Positions 1 to 5,747 of a DNA stretch of 12,181 nucleotides are shown piece by piece; the first letter of the stretch is position 1; every line of letters starts with the position of its first letter. The stretch covers positions 1 through 12,181 of the forward strand of contig JAFQHF010000170.1 in NCBI GenBank assembly GCA_017398105.1, written 5' to 3'. The notes under the pieces were generated by a model that saw only the letters and a program-made list of their open reading frames with translations, did no database searches and was not told the origin of the DNA. The DNA is from Oscillospiraceae bacterium. GTDB taxonomy: Bacteria; Bacillota_A; Clostridia; Oscillospirales; Oscillospiraceae. A program made the position numbers and the translations under genes.

Positions 1-8
1 GCGCGCAT

Positions 9-123
9 AATTTGTTCGCCTATGGCGAACAAATTCCACACTTGCAGCCTGAGAAGTATTTTCTGCCAGGTACACGCCCCGGCAGAAAATATTTTTCACT
101 TTATTTTCCGCTTGCGCGGAAAA
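9..123. repeat. Three consecutive hairpin-forming palindromes
   Basis: Three different inverted repeats stand in a row. The first is a perfect 12-bp stem (9-20 with 24-35) around a 3-base loop. The second is a perfect 11-bp stem (57-67 with 81-91) around a 13-base loop. The third is a perfect 8-bp stem (104-111 with 116-123) around a TTGC loop. All have a T-rich left arm ending in GCC or CGC, so the A-rich arm follows the loop. That is the reverse of an intrinsic terminator, and no U-tract follows. They lie upstream of the predicted promoter, so they are not in the leader of the first operon. They could belong to the 3' end of an unseen upstream transcript or be protein-binding sites; the role is unknown. 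Confidence 0.7.
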
Positions 124-187
124 CTCTGCGAGGCTTTTTTGTAAATGATAAATATTAAGAAAAAATTCACAAATTCCGGGAATAGGA

Positions 188-216
188 TTGAAAAGGAAAA
201 GTGGACATGTTATAAT
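188..216 (+). promoter_or_regulatory. Sigma-A-type promoter of the phospho-signalling operon
   Basis: TTGAAA at 188-193 is followed by a 17-base spacer and a perfect TATAAT at 211-216. A TG at 208-209 makes it an extended -10. Transcription should begin near 223, giving a leader of about 95 bases before the ATG at 318. It is the only strong promoter I see ahead of the seven-gene run. Confidence 0.8.
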
Positions 217-224
217 CGGTTCAT

Positions 225-251
225 ATAATCAAGAAGTATACCCTTGATTAT
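225..251 (+). promoter_or_regulatory. Hairpin at the predicted mRNA 5' end
   Basis: A perfect 9-bp inverted repeat (225-233 with 243-251) flanks a 9-base loop and begins almost at the predicted start site. As RNA it would cap the 5' end and could stabilise the transcript. As DNA it could be an operator just downstream of the promoter. The sequence does not distinguish the two. Confidence 0.5.
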
Positions 252-317
252 CCGTTCGGCCCCCAAAAAACGAGGATCGAAGTGTTTCTGCAAGAAACAG
301 AGAGGAGCAAAAACGTT

Positions 318-1769
318 ATGAGCAACAATAACAAAACATTCTTCATGCGCGCGGAAAAGGGAAATGTGTCCTTGGGTGACATTTTCTCCGACATCGCCAT
401 CCGTCATTCCTCCCAGGAAATGGCCAGTGTCCTGACCGCAGGCACTGCCCTGACCACCCCTGAGGAAGCGGACATCCTGAAGGCCTGGCAGCGGCCCTTC
501 CTGTTTGCCAGATTCTTCGTCAGCTATATGGCCTTCCTGGTGGTGTCCTATTTCCTGGGCTCTCTGCTGGGTCATATGGGCGGCTACTATCTGCTGATGG
601 TGGGCGTGCCCTTCCTGGTTCCCGTGACCCTGCTGCTGCTGGTCTGGGAAATGAATATCCCCAGAAACATCTCTTTGTATGAAGTCATCAGCATGGCGGC
701 TGTGGGCGGCCTGCTGTCCATCGTGGCTACCGTTGTGATCTCCAACTATGTCAGCCCTGAAATGGCTGCCTGGGCCGGTCTGGTGGAGGAGCCTGCCAAG
801 CTGATCCTGGTCTACCTCTATCTGAGAAAGAAGAACTACCGCTTCGCCCTGAACGGCGCCCTGATCGGCGCTGCCGTGGGCACCGGCTTTGCCATTATCG
901 AGTCCATCGTCTATACCTTTACTTACCTGGAGCAGGGCATCCTGGCTGCACTGATGGCCGTATCTGTGGACGGCACCAGCCTGCTGGAGATTCTGGACAC
1001 CTTCCCCGCTATTTGGGCTGTGGGCGTTGGCAACGGTCTGGGCACTGCAGTTGCCCGTGCCTGCACCGCCATTTCCGGCCATGGCGTGTTCGCTGCCCTG
1101 TACGGCTTCGCTCTGGTGAAGGCCAAGGGCAAGGAGGAGCTGAATCCCTCCCATCTGGTGAACCCCACCTTCCTGGCTTACTTCGGCATTTCCATCCTGC
1201 TGCACGCCCTGCATAACTACGGCGTGGATCTGGGCCTGCCTGTGGTCTTCGGCTTCCTGCGCTGCGAGTATCTGGTCATTGCCCTCATTGCTCTGGGCCT
1301 GCTGGCCAGCGTTCTGCGCACCGGCGTCAACCAGGTCATCTCCATCGGCATCCGTCACCACGGCCACAGCTTCACCCGTGCCGTTGTGTATGACGAGCCT
1401 TCCCATCAGGGCGGCGTATACACCCCCGATCCCGCACCCGTGGCTTCTGCTGTCCGTGAAGTGAAGCTGTACTGCGATGCAGGCCCCCACAAGGGCGAGC
1501 GCTTCAAGTGCAGAGAGGGCAAGTCCTTCACCATCGGCCGCGATCAGGGCAGAAACGATGTGTGCGTCAGCCAGTGCAAGCATGTCAGCGGCACTCACTG
1601 CCGTGTGGACTTCAACGGCGGCCGGGTCACGGTTACCGACCTGGGCTCCCGGAACGGCACCTATGTCAACGGCCTGAAGCTGGGCCCCAACGAATCCGTT
1701 ACCGCAATGGACGGCTCCCTGCTGAAGCTGGCTGACGATAACTGCCAGTTCCGCATCCAGATCCGATAA
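318..1769 (+). CDS. PrsW-family intramembrane protease fused to a C-terminal FHA domain
   Basis: Predicted 483-residue polytopic membrane protein. Residues about 60-340 carry several hydrophobic segments with the signature of PrsW glutamic-type intramembrane proteases: EEPAK at 157-161, FAIIE ending at E195, H255 (GHGVF) and HALHN at 296-300. PrsW of Bacillus cleaves the anti-sigma factor RsiW, so regulated intramembrane proteolysis is the expected activity; the substrate here is unknown. Residues about 381-483 form a cytoplasmic FHA domain with GR at 407-408, S424 and H427 of the SxxH motif, and NGT at 446-448, so phosphothreonine binding looks intact. I chose ATG 318 because AGAGGAG lies at 301-307. 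A GTG at 282, with GAGGA five bases upstream, would add 12 residues. It is the first gene of the operon, 3 bases before the kinase gene. A PrsW-FHA fusion is unusual and suggests phospho-dependent recruitment or control of proteolysis. Confidence 0.87.
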   Translation: MSNNNKTFFMRAEKGNVSLGDIFSDIAIRHSSQEMASVLTAGTALTTPEEADILKAWQRPFLFARFFVSYMAFLVVSYFLGSLLGHMGGYYLLMVGVPFLVPVTLLLLVWEMNIPRNISLYEVISMAAVGGLLSIVATVVISNYVSPEMAAWAGLVEEPAKLILVYLYLRKKNYRFALNGALIGAAVGTGFAIIESIVYTFTYLEQGILAALMAVSVDGTSLLEILDTFPAIWAVGVGNGLGTAVARACTAISGHGVFAALYGFALVKAKGKEELNPSHLVNPTFLAYFGISILLHALHNYGVDLGLPVVFGFLRCEYLVIALIALGLLASVLRTGVNQVISIGIRHHGHSFTRAVVYDEPSHQGGVYTPDPAPVASAVREVKLYCDAGPHKGERFKCREGKSFTIGRDQGRNDVCVSQCKHVSGTHCRVDFNGGRVTVTDLGSRNGTYVNGLKLGPNESVTAMDGSLLKLADDNCQFRIQIR

Positions 1770-1772
1770 GCC

Positions 1773-3092
1773 ATGGCATTCGTCAGCGAACGGGCGCTTC
1801 GGCCCGGTACCATCGTTCACAATCGCTATCAGGTGGAGCGTGCCCTGGGTGAAGGCGGCTTTGGCGTTACCTATCTTGTGACAGACCTGAAAGAGAACAG
1901 GATCGCCGCCATGAAGGAATTCATGCCGGACGAGCTTGCTGTGCGCAGTGCCGGTGGAACACTGGTCAGACCCATACCGGGAAAGGAAATGGTCTACAAG
2001 AAATTCCTGGATATGTTCTTTGACGAGGCACAGGCAATTTACAAGTTTAAGGATCATCCCAATATCGTGGATGTCTGGCACCTGTTCCACGGCAACAACA
2101 CGGCCTATTACGTCATGGAATATATTGCCGGTGACGACCTGAAGCACGCGGCGGAGCGCAGCGGCGGACGGCTGTCCTGGACGGTGCTGAAGCCTGTCGT
2201 GGGCCAGCTTTGCTCCGCGCTGACAGCGGTGCACAGGACGGGCAGGACCCACTGCGACATCAGCCCCGACAATATCTTTATCCAGACCAACGGCCAGGTG
2301 AAGCTCATTGACTTCGGCGCCGTAAAAAGCAAATTCAAGAACGATACATCCATCGTTCTTCTCAAGCCCGGCTTTGCCCCGCCGGAGCAGACCATCTCCA
2401 ACGGCAACATCGGCCCCTGGACGGATGTCTACGCCCTGGCGGTCACCATCTATTGGGCATCCACCGGAAAAATGCCCCAGGATTCCAAGGAGCGGCTGAC
2501 CAGGGACAGAACCATCTGGCCTTCCCAGCTGGGCGTTCCCATTCCTTCCATGCAGTGGGAGCAGGTTCTGCGCAAGGGCATGGCCCTGCGGGTCCAGGAC
2601 CGGTATCAGAGCGCGGATGTGTTCTGGAGCCATCTGTCTGCCGCCACCGGCAATACCGGCTCCGGCGGGTATTCGCCCACCAACGGCGTTTATACCACCA
2701 GCGAGATCGGCTATTCCCGCTTTGAGGACAGACCTGTTCCGAATCGGAATTCCCGGCAGGAGCAAGCCCGGACTGCGGGACTGCAGCTGGCGCTGGTTGG
2801 CATGAAGGGCTATTACAAGGGAACCAGAATCCCCATCAACCGGGTCTTTGAACTGGGACGGGACAAGGCTTCCTGCCATTTCTGCTACCCCGAAAACACC
2901 CCGGGCATCAGCTTCCATCATGCCCGCATCTGGGTGGAAAAGGGTGTGGCGTGCATTGCCGATCACGGCTCTTCCTGCGGCACCTTTGTCCGGGGAATCC
3001 GGCTGAAACCCGGCACCGTCTATCGGCTTACCCAGGGCGACCAGGTGTGCCTGGGAAGCGAAGCACAAATGTTTTATGTTACACAAACCTGA
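1773..3092 (+). CDS. Soluble Ser/Thr protein kinase with C-terminal FHA domain
   Basis: Predicted 439-residue Hanks-type kinase. The catalytic domain (about 15-290) shows the glycine loop GEGGFG at 26-31, the ATP lysine K48 (AAMK), a candidate helix-C glutamate E85, the catalytic loop HCDISPDN at 160-167 with D162 and N167, DFG at 180-182 and APPEQ at 202-206. The usual HRD arginine is a cysteine, so it is a non-RD kinase. After a Gly/Ser/Pro-rich linker (about 291-333), residues 335-437 form an FHA domain with GR at 362-363 and S380/H383. The Asn of the usual NGT turn is Cys (CGT at 402-404). No transmembrane or PASTA segment is present, unlike PknB/PrkC, so it must be recruited to the membrane by partners. 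It starts 3 bases after the upstream stop with no convincing ribosome site, so translation is probably coupled. Likely substrates are the neighbouring FHA and membrane proteins. Confidence 0.9.
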   Translation: MAFVSERALRPGTIVHNRYQVERALGEGGFGVTYLVTDLKENRIAAMKEFMPDELAVRSAGGTLVRPIPGKEMVYKKFLDMFFDEAQAIYKFKDHPNIVDVWHLFHGNNTAYYVMEYIAGDDLKHAAERSGGRLSWTVLKPVVGQLCSALTAVHRTGRTHCDISPDNIFIQTNGQVKLIDFGAVKSKFKNDTSIVLLKPGFAPPEQTISNGNIGPWTDVYALAVTIYWASTGKMPQDSKERLTRDRTIWPSQLGVPIPSMQWEQVLRKGMALRVQDRYQSADVFWSHLSAATGNTGSGGYSPTNGVYTTSEIGYSRFEDRPVPNRNSRQEQARTAGLQLALVGMKGYYKGTRIPINRVFELGRDKASCHFCYPENTPGISFHHARIWVEKGVACIADHGSSCGTFVRGIRLKPGTVYRLTQGDQVCLGSEAQMFYVTQT

Positions 3093-3128
3093 TTTTTTTG
3101 ATATTCAATCTATTGGAGGTTATCTTCT

Positions 3129-3875
3129 ATGAAACTGGTTACCTGTCCCAACGGACACCGTTATGATCCTTCCCTGACTTCCGAGTGCCCCGAGTGCGCT
3201 ATGCTGCTGAGCCATACCGTGATGCTGGACCCCATGGATGTGGACATGGGCGGCGGCATGGGCGGCTATAACAAGACCGTGGATGTGGGCAGCGGCTCCA
3301 TGGGCGGCGGTCTGGGCGGCTATCCCGGCGGCACCGTCATGCTGGAGGAGGACGATCCCATTCCCGACATCAATCTGGGCGGCGGCTTCAAGCCCTTCGA
3401 GCCTGTGACTCCCAATAAGCAGAAGGAGGACGCCATCGATCCCGAGACTGCCGCAGGCAGCAAGGGCTCCTACGGCGAGACGGTTTTCGTTGACCACAGC
3501 GGTGAAGGCCAGGAGCCTTCCTTCAAGGGCAGAAAGGAACTGCCCATCACCGGCTGGCTGGTCTGCATCGACGGCCCCGAGAAGGGCAAGGACTACCGCC
3601 TGCACACTGACAACAACTACATCGGCCGCGGCCCCCGGATGGACGTGGTCATCGTGGGCGACAATACTGTTTCTTTCGAGCAGGATTCCCGTCTGACCTA
3701 TGACCCTGAGGAGCATGAGTTCTTCTTCACCCAGGTCAACGGCAAGACCATCGCCCGCAAGAACGGCAAGCGCGTGGACGGCACCGTGGAGATCGTCCGG
3801 GGCGACCGCCTGAAGATCGGCCAGGGCACCTTCATCTTCATCCCCCTGTGCGGCGATGGCTTTGAGTGGGAATAA
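3129..3875 (+). CDS. Zinc-knuckle and FHA-domain adaptor with repeated Thr-Val motifs
   Basis: Predicted 248-residue cytoplasmic protein. A short N-terminal metal site has C6, H10, C20 and C23 (CPNGH...CPEC). Residues about 38-68 are very rich in Gly. Four Thr-Val segments follow a similar pattern: HTVMLD (T30), KTVDV (T50), GTVMLE (T69) and ETVFVD (T118). They lie in disordered, Gly- or acid-rich surroundings and look like kinase target sites. Residues about 139-238 form an FHA fold with GR at 166-167 and S182, but the SxxH histidine is Gln (SFEQ) and no canonical NGT turn is seen, so phosphopeptide binding may be weak or altered. I recall similar zinc-knuckle/FHA proteins beside kinases in Clostridia, without a named function. 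GGAGG at 3115-3119 is a good ribosome site. I infer a scaffold or phospho-switch, somewhat like GarA, phosphorylated by the upstream kinase and read by FHA domains. Confidence 0.82.
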   Translation: MKLVTCPNGHRYDPSLTSECPECAMLLSHTVMLDPMDVDMGGGMGGYNKTVDVGSGSMGGGLGGYPGGTVMLEEDDPIPDINLGGGFKPFEPVTPNKQKEDAIDPETAAGSKGSYGETVFVDHSGEGQEPSFKGRKELPITGWLVCIDGPEKGKDYRLHTDNNYIGRGPRMDVVIVGDNTVSFEQDSRLTYDPEEHEFFFTQVNGKTIARKNGKRVDGTVEIVRGDRLKIGQGTFIFIPLCGDGFEWE

Positions 3876-3911
3876 CGAATCCGGTTTTGATTTGGAAAGG
3901 AGCTGTGCAAT

Positions 3912-4208
3912 ATGAGTTACATGTGCCCCCCCAGCATGTCGGATACTCCGGTAGTACCGGAGTCTACCGGCCCCAGCTATACCAAAAAGGAAAACGTTCA
4001 GGAATACGGCATCGAGATCGGCGGCAATGACGATGGCAAGGAATATACCCCCATCGAGACCACCGAGGTAGTGGTGCAGCCCACCCAGCCCGCTCCCGTG
4101 AAGCCGGGCAGCGATTCTCTCAGCGGCGCCTTCTTCCTGGCCATCGCCCTGATCGTGGGCATGCTGTTCCTCTTCGCCAAGCCCAAGCGGGATGACGATG
4201 AGGACTGA
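3912..4208 (+). CDS. Small single-pass membrane protein of the cluster, function unknown
   Basis: Predicted 98-residue protein. Residues 1-69 are polar, acidic and rich in Pro, Thr and Glu. One hydrophobic segment lies at about 71-89, followed by a short AKPKRDDDED tail. The basic residues after the segment predict the N-terminus outside and the tail inside, with no cleavable signal peptide, which matches the PP2C protein encoded next. I recognise no family. AAGGAG at 3897-3902 is well placed. It may be an anchoring or sensory subunit for the soluble kinase and FHA proteins, or a substrate of the PrsW protease, which cleaves single-pass proteins; both are inferences from position and topology. 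Confidence 0.75.
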   Translation: MSYMCPPSMSDTPVVPESTGPSYTKKENVQEYGIEIGGNDDGKEYTPIETTEVVVQPTQPAPVKPGSDSLSGAFFLAIALIVGMLFLFAKPKRDDDED

Positions 4209-4224
4209 TAAAGAATTCCCTTCA

Positions 4225-4292
4225 GGCTGCCGCGGACAGCGGCAGCCGTAAGAAATTATTTACCCGTGCCGGGACAGTCCTTCTGTTCCGGC
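4225..4292 (+). promoter_or_regulatory. Two hairpins in the 99-base gap before the phosphatase gene
   Basis: The largest gap in the operon contains a perfect 9-bp GC-rich stem (4225-4233 with 4239-4247, loop GGACA) and a 10-bp stem with one G-U pair (4268-4277 with 4283-4292, loop TCCTT). Neither is followed by a T-tract, so they are poor terminators. They could attenuate, protect mRNA ends or set the ratio of kinase-side to phosphatase-side transcript. Confidence 0.5.
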
Positions 4293-4307
4293 TTCCCATG
4301 AAAGAAG

Positions 4308-5723
4308 ATGCGAACTATGTTTAATGATATTTTTTGGAAAAACCGTCTAACGCCGGTTATGCTTACCTTCACAGGCGTTGAAGGTGGTGGAGACGGCGGC
4401 GGTGGCGGTGGCGCTGCCGGTGGCGGTGGCGGCGGTGCCGGAGTTCCCGATGTACCCCAGACCCCGCAGTATCAGACCCAGGAGATCACCGACGAATATG
4501 AGGTAAATATCGTCGATGCGGAGACCACGCCCTCGGAGACCGCAGCTGTGGAAACCGAAGCGGCAGTTACGGAAACGGAAGGCGTCTCTGCTCTGGGTGA
4601 GGAGGATCTGCAGAAGGCAGTTGCCACACCGACCATCGCGGCCACTGTTGCCACGGAGCCTTCCGTTGTGGAGAAGGAAAGCGGCATCGGCGATGTGCTG
4701 ATGGGCTGGATTCTGCCGGTTGCCCTGGGTGTTCTGCTGGGTGCTCTGGCGCTGCTGGTGGTGCTGAATGCCAACAAGCGCAAGCGCCGCAGGGAAGCCC
4801 GGGAACGTCAGCGGGATAAGAATATCCACAAGTTCAACAAGGAATACAAGGAGATCCAGGGCAGCGAGATGCCCGCACCTGCCCCCGCTCCCGCCCCCGC
4901 CCCGGCTCCTGCAGCTGCGGCCCCTGCCGAAGCGGCCCCGGCACCTGCGGTGCTCCCCACCACGGCGGTGTCCGCTGTGGGCGGCATCAAGGCTTCCGTG
5001 TTCCAGCACATCGGTGCCCGTGAGGATCAGCAGGATTCCTACGGCATGACCCAGCCGGGCCTGTACTATGAGCAGGGCGTTCTGGCCTTGGTGGCCGACG
5101 GCATGGGCGGCCTGTCCAACGGCAAGGCCGTCAGCTCCACTCTGGTCAATACCTTCCTGGCAGGCTTCGAAGAGGTCAAGGGCCACAATAAGCCCCAGGA
5201 GATCCTGCTGGATCTGGCCATCCGCGCCAACTATGTAATCAACGAGCAGTTCGGCGACGGCAAGCGCAGCGGCTCCACCCTGGTGTCCCTGATCATCCGG
5301 GACGGCTACCTGTACTTCCTGACCGTGGGTGATTCCCACATCTACCTGTACCGGGACGGCCTGCTGCTGCAGCTGAACCGGGAGCACATTTATCAGGAAG
5401 AGCTGGCCCTGAAGGCCATCAACCGCAAAGTACCCATTGCCCAGGTCAGCGCAGACCGTCAGGCCCATGCCCTGACCAGCTTCTTCGGCATCGGTGTCAT
5501 GCCCTACATGGACCGCTGCAGCGAGGGCATCAAGCTGAAGAAGGGCGACCGTCTGCTGCTGTGCAGCGACGGCGTGTTCGGAACCCTGTCCCAGGGACAG
5601 ATGGAGCAGGCAATGCAGCTGGAGGTTTCCGAAACTGCCGCGCTGATGCGCGACATGATCCTGAAGGCCAAGAAGCCCTATCAGGACAACAATACCGGAC
5701 TGATCCTGGAATACCTGGGATAA
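4308..5723 (+). CDS. Membrane-anchored PP2C-type protein phosphatase
   Basis: Predicted 471-residue phosphatase with an unusual layout. Residues 24-45 are almost all Gly, 50-125 are acidic and Thr/Glu-rich, 132-153 form one membrane segment, 157-172 are strongly basic, 189-218 are a Pro-Ala linker, and about 225-471 form the PP2C domain. The basic stretch after the helix predicts an outside N-terminus and a cytoplasmic catalytic domain. PP2C motifs are all visible: REDQQD at 238-243, VADGMGG at 262-268 (D264), GST at 322-324, GDS at 341-343, SDG at 420-422 (D421) and DNNTG starting at D460. These include the metal-binding aspartates, so it should be an active Mn/Mg-dependent Ser/Thr phosphatase and the natural opponent of the kinase encoded upstream. 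ATG 4308 lacks a well-spaced ribosome site. In-frame ATG 4317, 9 bases after AAGAAG, is an equally good start and removes three residues. The exposed N-terminus may sense something or interact with the wall. Confidence 0.9.
   Translation: MRTMFNDIFWKNRLTPVMLTFTGVEGGGDGGGGGGAAGGGGGGAGVPDVPQTPQYQTQEITDEYEVNIVDAETTPSETAAVETEAAVTETEGVSALGEEDLQKAVATPTIAATVATEPSVVEKESGIGDVLMGWILPVALGVLLGALALLVVLNANKRKRRREARERQRDKNIHKFNKEYKEIQGSEMPAPAPAPAPAPAPAAAAPAEAAPAPAVLPTTAVSAVGGIKASVFQHIGAREDQQDSYGMTQPGLYYEQGVLALVADGMGGLSNGKAVSSTLVNTFLAGFEEVKGHNKPQEILLDLAIRANYVINEQFGDGKRSGSTLVSLIIRDGYLYFLTVGDSHIYLYRDGLLLQLNREHIYQEELALKAINRKVPIAQVSADRQAHALTSFFGIGVMPYMDRCSEGIKLKKGDRLLLCSDGVFGTLSQGQMEQAMQLEVSETAALMRDMILKAKKPYQDNNTGLILEYLG
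4384..4442 (+). repeat. GGN-rich low-complexity tract encoding a poly-Gly segment
   Basis: The 5' part of the phosphatase gene is an irregular run of GGC/GGT/GGA codons with two GCT/GCC interruptions, encoding the Gly-rich residues 26-45. Codon variety suggests protein-level selection, with little room for simple slippage. The segment is predicted to lie outside the membrane. Confidence 0.7.
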
Positions 5724-5747
5724 GGCCCGGAAAGGAGAGATACAGTT

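Noticed and set aside
210..3086. A 958-codon open frame on the minus strand opposite the protease-FHA and kinase genes
   Set aside because: It is the exact shadow of two genes that share a codon phase and almost lack TTA, CTA and TCA codons. Its product is low-complexity with no domain, while the plus strand encodes clear catalytic motifs.
4869..4965. Phase-variable repeat in the Pro-Ala linker of the phosphatase gene
   Set aside because: The codons are varied (GCA, GCC, CCT, CCC, CCG, GCT), so there is no uniform unit prone to slippage.
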